From assembly GCF_032118995.1 (NCBI RefSeq), contig NC_092668.1, positions 5,931,501 to 5,995,500 on the forward strand: a stretch of DNA of 64,000 bases, in the 5' to 3' direction. The notes under the pieces were generated by a model. It was not told the origin of the DNA. It saw only the letters and a program-made list of their open reading frames with translations, and did no database searches. This stretch comes from Asterias amurensis (lineage: Eukaryota; Echinodermata; Asteroidea; Forcipulatida; Asteriidae). The position numbers and the translations under genes are program-made. Position 1 is the stretch's first letter. The number at the start of each line of letters is the position of its first letter. Shown in pieces: positions 13,601 to 23,838 of the stretch.

Positions 13601-16600
13601 AGGTGAAATGTAATATGGTATGCTGAGTAGGGTGTCATGGCCGCGAGGTTAAGAGCATCAAATTCAAGTTCTGTTGGTTAAATCATTGGACCGGGGTTCG
13701 AATCCTGGTCATAACACTTGTGTCCTTGAGCAAGATGCTTTACTTAAATTGTTTTTATTCACCCAGAGGTATAAATGGGTATTTGCGAGGGTAGCTACTG
13801 GTTGATATTGTGTACGTTATTGTGTATTGTTAATAAAGTCCACTTGCGCAATGTTTATGGCGTAAGTTGCGCCATAGACGTTGCGCAAGTGGACTTACGC
13901 AGTTGCGTAAAGTTTTGAGAAATCGGCTGCTGGATATTAAAGGAATGTTACTAGACCAATGACCAGGGCACTAATGTAAAGCGCATTGAGACGTTATTGT
14001 GAAATGCGCTATATTAGAACTAGTTATTATTGTGAAGTATTTGATAATAAAACTGGTATAATGAATTGTTGGATTATTCTTCCTTCAATTTTTTGCTCAC
14101 CTCAGTCTTCAAGTATCCCTCTTCACCTGTCTCCATGTCCATGAAGTGAAGCTTGACGTGCTGTGTATGCCAGCTGTGTACCATCATATCCCAGGAGTAC
14201 CCATAAAGACCTTGGGTCCAGTTGTTATAACCCTACAAATAAGAAGAAGGGTTCAAAGTTAACACTAGAGGCCAGTGATTTTAGCATCAGGCCAGTAAAC
14301 TAGTACAGTACAAGTATTATCATATCCTAGGAACACTCATATAGACCTCTGGTTTAGTTGTTATAACCCTACAAATAAGAAGAAGGGTTCAAAGTTAACA
14401 CTAGAGGCCAGTGATTTTAGCATCAGGCCAGTAAACTAGTACAGTACAAGTATTATCATATCCTAGGAACACTCATATAGACCTTGGGTTCAGTTGTTAT
14501 AACCCTACAAATAAGAAGAAGGGTTCAAAGTTAACACTAGAGGCCAGTGATTTTAGCATCAGGCCAGTAAACTAGTACAGTACAAGTATTATCATATCCT
14601 AGGAACACCCATATAGACCTTGGGTTCAGTTGTTATAACCCTACAAATAAGAAGAAGGGTTCAAAATGAACACTTGACTCAGGCTAGATGCCAGTGATTT
14701 TAGCATCAGGCCAGTACACTAGTACAGTACAAGGATTATCATATCCTAGGAACACACATATAGACCTTGCGTCCAGTTGTTGTAACCCTACAAATAAGAA
14801 GTATCACAGAAAATAAAACAAGAATGGTGTGTTGACGAACCCAAATGCCCCGCTGAGATTAATCTTATCCCTTAGCAGAATTTTCATAAAGCTGTTAACC
14901 GTATAAGCAAGAGTAAATGCTCGCTGACCCACTATTCTGCTACAGTGAGCACAAAAATGTGCTTACCGGTAATCAGCTTTAGGACTTGATGACAGAACTC
15001 TTATGAAATACATTTGCCTTTTACCTTTGTTAGGAAGTGAGAGTAAGGCAAGAAAAGCTGAATTGCGATGTAGAGGATGAAGAAACAACTCGTCAGATGA
15101 TGGAAGAGACCGGGACGTCCATCTTTGTTCGTCTCCATCTTGGGTTTCTTCTCCTTTGTGTCTTTAGATTTGATTTCTTTGACTTCTTTGGTCACCTCCT
15201 GATAAGGTTTGAAAAAAAGTTTTACTTTGATGAGAAAAAACCATTGAAGGAAGCGGTTGAACTAAGCCTCCATGGTAACAAATGAAACACAGTTAATTTT
15301 GACCAAATTAAAACACCAGGTAAACCGCAAACATTAGGGCTTAATAGCTCAGTCGGTAAAGCGCCGGCACCTTAATTTTCTTTGGTTCAACCCCAAATTA
15401 ATATCAAGTCCCTCCTCCACAAACAACATGTACTTATTTATACAGAGCTCACATAATTATTCAGCTGAAGACACAACTGTTCATCAACTGCTGTTCATAC
15501 TTGCTTTCCCTACCATTTCAGTATTCCCTCATGTTCCATCTCGACCGGTGCCTTAGATTGGTTTTCTACAGAATAAAGTGTGCCTTTGAATGCTGTGTTA
15601 TTATTATTTATGGGTGCGTTCGATTAGCTTCCCTGGGTCGACCCTGGTCTGCCCCCGGTAAGTTGGAATAGCTTTGACGTTATTCCAGGGGCTCAGCCGG
15701 GTCAGCCCCAAGTGCCCTGCTTTTTGAGCGGGTCATTTGGGGCTGGCCCCAGGTGCATGACGTCACCACTAGAGGGTGAGTGATCGTTCGATTAGCTCTT
15801 GTTAGGGGAGCACTGCGGGGTCGACATAAGGAAGCTAATCGAACGCACCCTTTATTATTATTGTTATGTGAGAGATTTGATGGTACTAACCTTTTCCTTG
15901 ATCTCCAATGGGTACACACAGTGGTCACTTCTCTGCTGACTCTCTTGGGGTGGGAGGAGCCGTGTGCTCAGAAAAGATGGTAGGCGGGAGAGGAGAGACC
16001 TTGGCCAATCAGCATAGCAGAACACCGGCATGGTGAACAGCATCGCAAAAGGGAACATACCTGTCAATGTAGAAGGTATAAAGCAATGACCATATCCCAG
16101 GTGAAATATCCAGTTGAAACCTGGTAAACAGTCAATTGGTTTCAACTGGTTTCAACTGTTTCAAACTGGAGTTAACTAGTTTCCAACTGGTACCTGTTGA
16201 ATGTAACTGGAAGCTCAAAAAGTTGCAAAAGAAAGCAGTTCAAACCAGTTGAAGGAACCAGTTGCCAACTGGTATTTTTTGTTGTGTCAACAGGAACCAG
16301 TACAAACCAGTGGAAGGAACCAGTAACCATCCAGTGGTGTAAACAGAACCAGTTCAAACCAGTTGAAGATTTTATCTGGTTTCAGCCCTTCAAACCAGTT
16401 GAAGGGTGTCAACAGAAACCAGCTACCAACACTAGAAGAGGAATCATGTTTCATTCTTTAAGGAACAAGATGGTAATTCGTCTGAGAAATAGTCTTAAGA
16501 TTACATAGAGTAGCGGAACAAAAAATAAATCTTGATCCCCAATGCAAAAATAACACCTAACAAATCATTGTGGTATCTGCTGCCAAAACATAGGACTCAA

Positions 16601-19600
16601 ACTGCCTCTAGCCATAGAGCAACTGTGGTGGTCTAGTGATGAACAATCTGCTTTAGCAATGCAAAGCTGGTGGCAGAAAAAATCAATGTAAATTAAAAAC
16701 AAACCAAAGTAAGGATTTGAACTGCCTCTAGCCACCAGGCAATCTCGGTGGTCTAGTTGGTATGACACTGCTCTAGAATTGCAAAGGTCGTGGGTTCGAA
16801 TCCCAACCGAGTAATATGCCTGTGATTTTTTTTTTAACAGAACTCGGGTAAGTACCGAGTATAAAGTGCTAACACACATCGGTGTATATGGGTAAAAACC
16901 AAACTTAATAAATCAAAGTATTTTTTACAGGCCTGTTATGCTTCATTTTTTAAAGGGCCAATGATACCAAGGTATTGTCTCCTTTGTAGAGGGCGCTCTA
17001 TGAGGATATTTCTGCTGGAGCATTTCAAGGGCACCAAGGCAATGACCAGTGGGCATGAAGGCAATCCCCTTCGTTGCCTCCATGAAGTATCAGGCCTGCT
17101 TTCAAGATTCCTTACCGATACTGAAAATCTGAGAATTCATAACATGAAAACTCCCGCAGAAGAAGAACGCAAAGGGACGAGTACGATCAAAGAATAGCCA
17201 GAAGCCGACTGTAAGATCCAGCAGGAAACCTCCAATGTGTACAATCAATACATCCACCTGGCGGACGGTTAGAAACATCCTACAAACATGAACAGAAATA
17301 CAACTTTAATTGATACAAATCTTGATTTAAGAATGGTTTCTTCAAGAACTCGTACAATAAAAATAAAAATAGTGGCTTCTTGTACATTGCAAATATCAAG
17401 GCGCTTTTAACATTCAGTATTTTCCTATAAGGTAAGTTTGGTGTTAAGGTAAGTTTGGTCTAGTGGCTTGCTTAAGAACACAGGTGTCACAGCTGGGGAT
17501 TCGAACCCACACTCAGCTTATTAGAAACACCCAAGTTTGAATGTGGTTGTTAACCGCTAGGCCACGACAACGCCACAATATATGTTGGTGTGCGACAGCG
17601 ATGGAGTCTACTGTACAGATTCAAGTCAAGAAGTCAAGGCCCAATTTCATAGGGCTGCTTACGCAGACAACTACTAAAGGTGTCCAGTGTCTTTAAGACT
17701 TACTTGAATGGATCAAAAACCCAATGATTGGCTAGTGAGTCCATGGAGTATCCAAATAACCAATCAGCATCAATCTTCTTTAAGCCAGCGAGGAAATACA
17801 CCAAGAATATCTAACAAAGAAATTAGTTTTCCAAATTGAAATAGAACAATTAGAATTTAAAAAATAAAATACCTGGAGGAAATTGAAAAGAAATTGATAT
17901 TGCCAGAGACTCATCTTTAATTATTAATTTCTGGCATTCGAGTGAATTTAGTCACTATAGCCTGCAAGCCTAAAGGAAACCTGTAACCAAGAGAGCATTA
18001 TGTGAACCAGAAACACTGGGGTTAACCCCTACTCTTCCACGATAAAGAAGTTCTGGGTTCTTTTACGTGTACTACCAATCCTAGTATAGAGGACCTTTGG
18101 CTGACGGAAGCATTGTAAAGCATCCTTGCTGAAGTGTCAAGACGGAAACTCAAACCCAAACTCTGTTGATCAGGAACACCATGGGCCCAATTTTATTAAG
18201 CTGCTTAAACAATTTCTTCTTAACAAAATTAAGCAGGATACCAGCCACAGATAGTAAATGTGAGATGGTAGTTTGGCTGGTTACCTCATTCTGGTAAGCA
18301 TAATTATGTTGTGCTCAGCTACTTTTTGTGCTTACGCAGCTCTATGAAATTGGGCCCAGAGCTTGAGTTCAGTGTTCTTAGCCGCTCGACCACCACAAGC
18401 CAAGATTGAAAAAGTGATTGCTGAGGATTTAAGAGGAGCAACAGGGATCTCCCTTCTTACCTGTGTCCGGATCATGGAGTAATTCCAAAGAGGAACATGG
18501 GCATTCTTAAGTTTGGGATTTCTCAGGCTATCAATGGACCTGAAACAATGAATAAATTAAGAAATAAGCTAAGCGAACACATGCAGTGACGAGATAGCAT
18601 GAAAATGTTTATGGTACATTGTACAGGTTTACAGACTGATCTCTACACCATTTGAATAAGATATGATGGTCTCATAACATAACAAGGGACAACTCTTTTC
18701 AAAAATCGTTTCTGTTAGAAACGTTTCTTAGATTGTGTATTTCAATTATGGATTATTATTTCTGTGTTGACATAACCAATCTAGGCCAACACCCTTTGAA
18801 ATAAAATTGTTGAGGGTTTGTTTAATAATTATCTACATTCATATATGATTAAAACGATCGAACGGTTCCAAAAACCATAGGTATACACTCCCTTCAATTC
18901 TCACAGGGCTCGAGAAGACAGACCATGCAAGGTTCTTCAAATTAGCAAATTGGCAAAATCCGCGTAGTCACTTGCAGTTTTCAAGAAACATCTCAAAACT
19001 TTCCTGTTCAATGACTGATTGCTTCGACTGTTTTCCATTATCAGTGCCATTATTTATTTATTGGTAATTGAATAGTTTCTTGTAAAGCGCTGTGGTACCT
19101 CGTGTAAGAGCGCTTTATAAATGTCTCTTATTTTTATTATTACTATTATTAGAGGACATTACAATGAAACTGTTCAAGCCAAGACTGACCAAATCACGAA
19201 GGTGAAGACAGATCTTCTTCTCCCAACGGATAAGAGCAAATAATATTAAGTCCATCAAAAATGAACTTGACAGTCACTGGAAGAGATATGGGGTTTTAAA
19301 GGCACATAAGCTTATCCACCTCCCATTAAACCATAAGAAAGAAGCTATTTGATTTAAACTATACTCACCAGAATCTATTGGCATCATAAAACAGCAACTG
19401 AAAGCTGATCAGCCCGTAGAGATAAGAATGGTTATTCCAAACTGTCTTATCTAAGAAGAAGATATACCAGTATGGAATGATGAAGAGCAGGCAGCTGAGA
19501 CGGTAGAAGGCACCTAGTAGGATGCCAAGTGCACCTAGGAGAAGGGATGGGAGTAATGAGGCAATTAGTTGGTTCTTAAGATGCTCTGTGATGTACATAC

Positions 19601-21312
19601 TTACAAATGAAAACAATATTAGAAGCAAGGAAATTATGACGATTTTTATTGCTTATCTGTGGCGTGTCATTACAGAGTGGTCTAGTGCATCGGACTCAAG
19701 CTCTGGGGCCAATTTCATAGAGCTGCTTTTAGGCAGCTCTACAAAATTTGCTTAAGCAGGAAAATAGCTCGCTTGTTTTACACATGTTACTGGCCAAAAT
19801 TTCATGCCATATACATTGCTTGTGACTGGTATTTAGCTGTTGTTTACTTAGCATAACAATTGAGTGGAGTCTTGGTCGGTAATCTGATTTTACTAAGCAA
19901 GGATGTTTTTGCTTAAGCAACATTTTGTGCTTAAGCAGTTCTATGAAATTGGGCCCTGGTGTGTGTTCAAATCCCGATCATGACACTAGTGTCCTTTAAC
20001 AAGACACTTAACTGTCATTGCTTGTCTCCACCCAGGGGTAAACGTGTACCTTTTAGGGCAGAGATGGTTCTTGTGGTTAGTTTAGCTTAGTGTGCTACAT
20101 ATTTAGCAGCACAGGCTGTGTACTCCCCAGGGAGCTGAGATGATTTAAGGAATGAAATAAATGACTTAGTGACAAGGGGTAATAATGTCTGAGCGACATG
20201 AGCATCACTTTACTGCATAGGCAGCAACAAACCACTTACCAGCAAGCATGACGAGGTACACAACGTACATCCAGTCTACTGGCAGAGGACGAAGGAAATT
20301 GAAGAGGGGAAAATGGCACGTCATGGGATCCCCGAAGCGAGTGTCAATCATGGACATTCCTCTCTCTTGAGGAATATCGATCAGCATTAAAATACCTGAA
20401 AAACACAAATCGATTTGGCAGATAAGTAGGATTTGAAACTTTGCCCGGACTTAATCTCATTGAGCCACTTAAGCAGAAAATAATGCTTACCAGTCACAAA
20501 TTGTATTTGAGAAATGGCATTTCGGCTGGTGACCTTATTCTGGTAAGCAGAATCTTGTTTTGCTTAGCTACTTGTTGTGCTTTATAAGCAGCTCTATGAA
20601 ATTTGGTCGTGGTGAGAGAATAGTTAGGTGAGGTTTGCTGTGGCATCATGTGTAAATCTCTTTTAAGTAGAGTTGGTTCTGAAAAGAACCAGTGGTTGAC
20701 AACTCAGCGTATGCTGTGATCGTTTTCAGGAGAATGCTGGACACTGTTGCTAGATACTGCTACTGCCAGCCAACTACCAGTTAATCTCCAAGGCAGTACT
20801 TAAGCAGCATCCAGCAACAGAATACAGCGATGTCATGAAGATGATCAGAGCATAATGACCAAAGCATGAGTTGTCCACCACAGCCTCTTTTAAGAATGGT
20901 ACAGTTATTATGTGAAGCAAACTGACACTCAAGCAATCTTTACGGAGCGTTGTTTTGCTCCCCTTGGAACACATTAAAGGATCAGACAAGTTTGAAACAG
21001 TTCAATATTAATGCTATTGAAAAAAAAAAAAACGATAGTCATACACTTAAAGCAAAACATTTGTATTAAATATTATCAAAAACTGTTTAAATTTCACAGT
21101 CACTGACCGTATGTGATTCTGAGGACCCCTAACCCAGCTGGATCCCGCGGAGAGTTCATGAAACGCACAAAGCGCCCCCAGCTGTTGACATCGGACAACT
21201 CAAACCCTAGTAGTCGCTTCATGCTGCTTTGTTGATCAACGTCCACTTTGGTGTTGCCATGGTTACTCTTGGGATCTGAAATATCTCCTTTTTTCTTTGA
21301 TACCTCCGCCAT
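7477..21312 (-). CDS. GGCX: Vitamin K-dependent gamma-glutamyl carboxylase, complete gene, 15 coding exons
   Basis: The product is an integral membrane enzyme of the endoplasmic reticulum. It converts glutamate to gamma-carboxyglutamate in secreted proteins while oxidising vitamin K hydroquinone to the epoxide. Exons read on the minus strand: 21312-21108, 20395-20240, 19534-19369, 18539-18461, 17810-17704, 17279-17116, 16060-15891, 15198-15025, 14232-14101, 13455-13301, 12040-11868, 11200-11070, 10778-10604, 8689-8539, 7606-7477. All junctions are GT/AG, all phases agree, and the sum is 2268 nt (755 aa); the human protein is 758 aa. Recognisable segments in order are [45 protein letters not shown] (residues 211-219), [59 protein letters not shown] and [13 protein letters not shown]214 aligns with the human catalytic base K218, H156 with H160, and C95 and C473 with the human C99-C450 disulfide. 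The start is the only ATG before the conserved N-terminal block. No upstream non-coding exon was resolved. Confidence 0.95.
7671..7916. mobile_element. Foldback MITE with GGTGCGTTCG termini, copy 1
   Basis: The inverted ends GGTGCGTTCGTTAAGCTTCC and GGGAAGCTAAACGAACGCACC bracket about 240 bp rich in GGGTGAGCCCC-like motifs. The same element recurs at 15612-15850. It sits in GGCX intron 14, just upstream of the terminal-exon acceptor, and has no coding capacity. Confidence 0.75.
8130..8505. mobile_element. TTAA MITE, family A (GGGAAGGTACACG subgroup)
   Basis: It is flanked by TTAA, with ends AAAGGGAAGGTACACGTTTGG and GGTGTACAGTGCCTTTAA and the family core GTCATCGAAGTTGCGAG in reverse. It ends 33 bp from the GGCX exon 14 donor. 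Confidence 0.75.
8954..9103. mobile_element. Palindromic MITE, TCGATTTCACAAAG family
   Basis: The sequence is self-complementary, with GTTAGGACG/CGTCCTAA blocks and the hallmark CATGCTACAGTGCAGGGTTGG. Other copies are at 11331-11493, 36181-36345 and, degenerate, 38880-38998. Confidence 0.7.
9400..10056. mobile_element. Non-autonomous DNA transposon, CTGGGCGAAT termini
   Basis: The ends TGCTGGGCGAATAGTG and ATTCGAATAATTCGCCCAGG are inverted, and GGATATTCGAATA/CGGATATCCGG motifs repeat near both ends. The interior has no open frame of note and carries an A20/T run. It lies in GGCX intron 13. Confidence 0.6.
10441..10592 (+). mobile_element. tRNA-derived SINE (type 2), truncated head
   Basis: It carries a tRNA-like box B region (GTGGGATTGATCCCACC), then AATATGCC and the body with AACTCGAGAAAGTGCCGAG and ACATCGGTGTA, then an A-rich end. 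The same body occurs at 16737-16915 and in reverse at 36470-36625. Its 3' end lies 12 bp from the GGCX exon 13 donor. Confidence 0.65.
11331..11493. mobile_element. Palindromic MITE, TCGATTTCACAAAG family
   Basis: Same family as 8954-9103 in the opposite orientation, with CCCAACCCTGCACTGTAGCA in the centre and TTTCACAAA/TTTGTGAAAT termini. It lies in GGCX intron 11. Confidence 0.75.
11678..11792. mobile_element. Small palindromic element, GTCCACTTGCGCAA family
   Basis: Inverted halves around AGTCCACTTGCGAAACG and GCGCAAGTGGACTTACGCC. A second copy lies at 13836-13935. It is in GGCX intron 11. Confidence 0.6.
12068..12454. mobile_element. TTAA MITE, family A
   Basis: TTAA-flanked; ends AAAGACAGTGGACACTATTGG and CCAATAGTGTCCACTGCCTTT; internal GTGAAAATTTGAGCTCAATC. 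It lies in GGCX intron 10, starting only 27 bases upstream of the exon 11 acceptor. Short open frames inside it are shared by all copies and are not genes. Confidence 0.85.
12912..13284. mobile_element. TTAA MITE, family A (GGGAAGGTACACG subgroup)
   Basis: Ends AAAGGGAAGGTACACGTTTGG and CCAAACGTATACCTTCCCTTT are inverted. The element ends 15 bp inside intron 10 from the exon 10 donor. With the 12068 copy it makes up about 60% of this intron. Confidence 0.8.
13630..14030 (+). mobile_element. tRNA-derived SINE (type 3, TGTCATGGCCGCG head) carrying a small palindromic insertion
   Basis: The head contains GGTTCGAATCCTGGTC, followed by ACACTTGTGTCCTTGAGCAA and ending in the GCGCTATATTAGAAC tail with a TTATTATT run. 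A 100-bp palindrome (GTCCACTTGCGCAA) sits inside at about 13836-13935. Related pieces occur at 1688-1980, 11520-11600, 17440-17580, 19665-20110 and 47940-48210. Confidence 0.6.
14101..14232 (-). CDS. GGCX: GGCX exon 9, whose 5' end has been copied into the preceding intron
   Basis: It encodes [17 protein letters not shown] and onward to GYLKTE. The genuine acceptor is TTGTAG|GGTTATAAC at 14233. The first ~50 bases of the exon plus this acceptor recur four times upstream in the intron, at 14357-14790. Only this copy reads through. Confidence 0.9.
14222..14790. repeat. Tandem array, 136-bp unit, containing the exon 9 acceptor
   Basis: Units starting near 14221, 14357, 14493 and 14629 have a period of 136, and a last one near 14776 is spaced 147. 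Each carries the sequence around the GGCX exon 9 acceptor plus a segment GGGTTCAAAGTTAACACTAG that resembles the end of a transposon seen at 28037 and 42309. Every upstream copy has an in-frame stop shortly after its acceptor (TGA or TAA after GGTTATAACAAC, or TAG further on). Confidence 0.9.
15612..15850. mobile_element. Foldback MITE with GGTGCGTTCG termini, copy 2
   Basis: The inverted ends GGTGCGTTCGATTAGCTTCC and GGAAGCTAATCGAACGCACC are near perfect, with internal GGGGCTCAGCCGGGTCAGCC. It is located in GGCX intron 7, 41 bases from the exon 7 donor, and belongs to the same family as 7671-7916. Confidence 0.8.
16080..16430. repeat. Degenerate AACCAGTTGAA-type repeat patch
   Basis: At least fifteen occurrences of AACCAGTT or its complement AACTGGTT occur in 350 bp, in both orientations. 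It lies in GGCX intron 6 immediately upstream of exon 7 on the transcript. It is non-coding, and the plus and minus open frames here are simple products of the repeat. Confidence 0.6.
16737..16915 (+). mobile_element. tRNA-derived SINE (type 2)
   Basis: The tRNA-like head GGTGGTCTAGTTGGTATGAC has a box B GGTTCGAATCC, followed by the shared body CTCGGGTAAGTACCGAG and ACACATCGGTGTA and an AT-rich tail. This is the most complete of the three copies. It lies in GGCX intron 6. Confidence 0.7.
17704..17810 (-). CDS. GGCX: GGCX exon 5, catalytic-lysine exon
   Basis: It encodes [17 protein letters not shown] and onward to FDPF. The paired lysines are residues 213-214. K214 corresponds to the lysine that acts as the base for vitamin K deprotonation in the human enzyme. 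The acceptor is TTGTTAG|ATA and the donor AA|GTAAGT. An active catalytic site argues that the gene is functional. Confidence 0.93.
18183..18357. mobile_element. GGGCCCAATTT foldback MITE (family D), nested in a tRNA-derived SINE
   Basis: Ends GGGCCCAATTTTATTAAGC and CTATGAAATTGGGCCC are inverted. The flanking sequence on both sides (CTCTGTTGATCAGGAACACC, GAGTTCAGTGTTCTTAGCC) belongs to an interrupted tRNA-SINE-like sequence. It lies in GGCX intron 4. Confidence 0.7.
18900..19150 (+). mobile_element. LINE-like 3' end
   Basis: TTGTAAAGCGCTGTGGTACC, then AGAGCGCTTTATAAATGTC and (TTA)n. It lies in GGCX intron 3. Confidence 0.5.
19705..19956. mobile_element. GGGCCCAATTT foldback MITE (family D), nested in a tRNA-derived SINE
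   Basis: Inverted GGGGCCAATTTCATAGAGC and CTATGAAATTGGGCCC. The host SINE head (AGTGGTCTAGTGCATCGGAC) is on the left and its GTTCAAATCCCGATCATGAC box B on the right, so the MITE split the tRNA-like region. Related copies are at 6040-6284, 20443-20612 and 41273-41554. Confidence 0.75.
21108..21312 (-). CDS. GGCX: GGCX exon 1 with the start codon
   Basis: The ATG at 21312 begins [10 protein letters not shown], a short hydrophilic cytosolic N-terminus. The conserved [20 protein letters not shown] block follows, and the exon ends one base into a glycine codon at CG|GTCAGT. The start matches the position of the vertebrate start, and no in-frame ATG further upstream joins conserved sequence. Confidence 0.9.
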
Positions 21313-23240
21313 TGTGGTGGGCAGCCAGGAGCGAGTCAATGGAGAAAGATGTGACCATTCAAACTACAGAGGAAATGTTTTCTTTTTGTCTGAAAAATAT
21401 AAATGAGAAAATAGAACCAATTGCTTACCAACCACAAAGACCTTGGTATAAATGCAAAACATTAGGTCACAGTCCAACCTTTCAACCCTAGCAGTATTTT
21501 AGACTAGTTTGTCTGATGAGAGGGAGAAAACTGTGGATAAGGCGCTTCACGACCATCAACCCCATGGTCTGAACATCCAAAAAGAAATACACTAAGAACA
21601 ATTTGTCTTCGTTTTCTCCTTTTTCACAGATCCTCCTTTTTTGCCGTCTCATTCACTAATTAATTACTGTTCAGCTCATCTTCCCCCCTCCCCCATTGAT
21701 TTCGCATTTTGTGTTTCCAACATATTGTAGTAAAACCAGCCCCTACCCTCAACCCCTGGTCTCCTTCATTGTTCATCCCTCGCTATTTCTTTTTGTTTTC
21801 TGATTCTTTCTTTTCATTTATTTCCACTTGACTACTGGCTTCTGTTACACACTTTACTTCTTCAGTTATGTGTTTTGTGTTTAGTGTTGTCATTAAGCCC
21901 TTTCTAGGGTCGGACATCAAATAATTAACTATTTTTAGAAAAAATTAAAAGGCAAAAACACACACAAATTATCAGGTTTGGTTTGCAACTCACTGTCAAC
22001 GAGGGCAATTTATTACTAGTTCTTACTGAAATTATTTTGTGGTTGTTCTTCTCTTTGTAACAATTGTGATAGTGGAAAACATTTCAATTCTTTTTTGGCT
22101 CACTTTAGACAGGGATCTGTCTTCTGTATTATCAATATCATTTCACAATAATTATGATAAGGCATTGTGAGAATCATCCATCTGTTTCAATAGCTTGCAA
22201 AAAAAAAACCCTGACTTTTGGCACGTACGAATTAAAATAGGAAGCAAGGGCAAAGTGAAAAATGTGTGTACATATATACAAACTTAGTGTCAAGTAATTA
22301 ATTAACCACAGGGGAAACTGAATGGGTAAATTAACTGTTGAGGTTGAACAAAGAACATTCAAAATTCTGAGGCTGCTAGTCAATTTTTCTTTGTTCCATC
22401 CCCCACAATTTACTATATATGTGAAATAAGTCAACCACATATAAAATGATGGTGATATCAAACAAATAATCTTAGCTCTTCGAGACTTGCAATTCACAAA
22501 CAAAGCCCAATTTTTATTGTAAAGCTAGCCCTATTCACGGACTCCTTTCGTTTTCGTTTGTACAAAGAAAGGAGTCCGTGATTAGGGCTGATGTGAATAG
22601 CATGAGGCTCGTATGATCCTTAATTTGGACAGATAAAGCACACCACTTGAGAATAAATTAACGAGTTCTAATGGAGGTCATTGTAGAAGCTTCATTCACA
22701 AAATGTCTCAAATCATTCTGGAAACATAAAACCATATGGTGAAACACGTACCTGCATCTTTGCGTCAAATTTACACTTCACTTTTTTTTCTATTACATCT
22801 CTGTAAATGTTACTGATGTGATGGGCAATTTCACACTAATTGATTGTAAATTTACTTACATTTTAAGTGTTTTGTGGTAAATTTAAGTCTGCAGCTACTA
22901 TAGTGCAAGCCTACCAGTTTATTTTTGTAATTTAAGATGGTTCTTTTACCAACCTTCATTTCTGAGCAAATAACCGATAATGAGTCTCCAAGTGGGCCTA
23001 TAGGTAAACGACAAAGCCTGACTGATAGCAGTGAAGTGACTGTTTTTTTGGGACTGGAAAATTGTACCAAAAGGTTAGCCTGTTGCTGTTCCAAGATTTT
23101 CCTTGTGACTTAATATTCATGAGATGGGAAACAAACTGTTTTACTTTTTCATTCTTTAATGCCCTTTACAAAAAATCATCAGAAGCCACTAATCAGAAGA
23201 AAAGGTAATTCCTCTAAAATAAAACGTATGCAATTAATTT
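21313..23240. other. Upstream flank of GGCX; no gene seen
   Basis: AT-rich sequence without supportable exons. It contains an imperfect hairpin at 22524-22604 (GGACTCCTTTCG / AAAGGAGTCCGTG). It may hold the GGCX promoter and a 5' non-coding exon, but none could be resolved. Confidence 0.4.
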
Positions 23241-23250
23241 TTATGCGATT

Positions 23251-23838
23251 TTTGGGGTTGAACAAAGAATTGACTAGAGTGGGATTCGATCTAACGACCT
23301 CCGGATTAACGTGCCGGCGCTCTACCAACTGAGCTATCTAGCCCTATATTGGCGGTGTCCCTATTTTGTCAATATCTTTGTTCGGGGGTGCCAGTCAGAA
23401 GCCATACAACCATTAACTGCAGTGTAGCCAGGGATCACACCCAAATTACCATACAACCTGGGAAGCGGCAGCCAGGGGATCACCTTAAGGGGGTGCGACT
23501 TTTTGTTTCAGATATCAATATAAACCACAAGGGAAACTGACTGGGTAAATTTTGAAAAGATTTTTGGGGTTGAACAAAGAATTGACTAGAGTGGGATTCG
23601 AACCAACGACCTCCGGATTAACGTGCCGGCGCTCTACCAACTGAGCTATCTAGCCCTATATTGGCAGTGTCCCTATTTTGTCAATATCTTTGTTCGGGGG
23701 TGCCAGTCAGAAGCCATACAACCGTTAACTGCCGTGTAGCCAGGGATCACACCCAAATTACGATACAACCTGGGAAGCGGCAGCCAGGGGATCACCTTAA
23801 GGGGATGCGACTTTTTGTTTCAGATATCAATATATTTA
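23251..23838 (-). repeat. Two direct copies of a tRNA-derived SINE unit (type 1)
   Basis: Units 23251-23522 and 23570-23838 are nearly identical, about 319 bp apart. On the minus strand the head reads GGGCTAGATAGCTCAGTTGG with box A, then box B GGTTCGAATCC (intact in the right unit, altered to AGATCGAATCC in the left). The body contains CACCCCCGAACAAAGATATT. A fragment of the same body occurs at 33975-34030, and an interrupted copy surrounds 40268-40621. Confidence 0.8.

Noticed and set aside
15340..15420. tRNA-like sequence TAATAGCTCAGTCGGTAAAG
   Set aside because: Only the 5' half pairs acceptably; the anticodon and T arms are degraded, so it is a SINE relic.
23270..23345. tRNA gene on the minus strand
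   Set aside because: Box A and B are present, but the cloverleaf is imperfect and the sequence continues into a SINE body seen in several copies.
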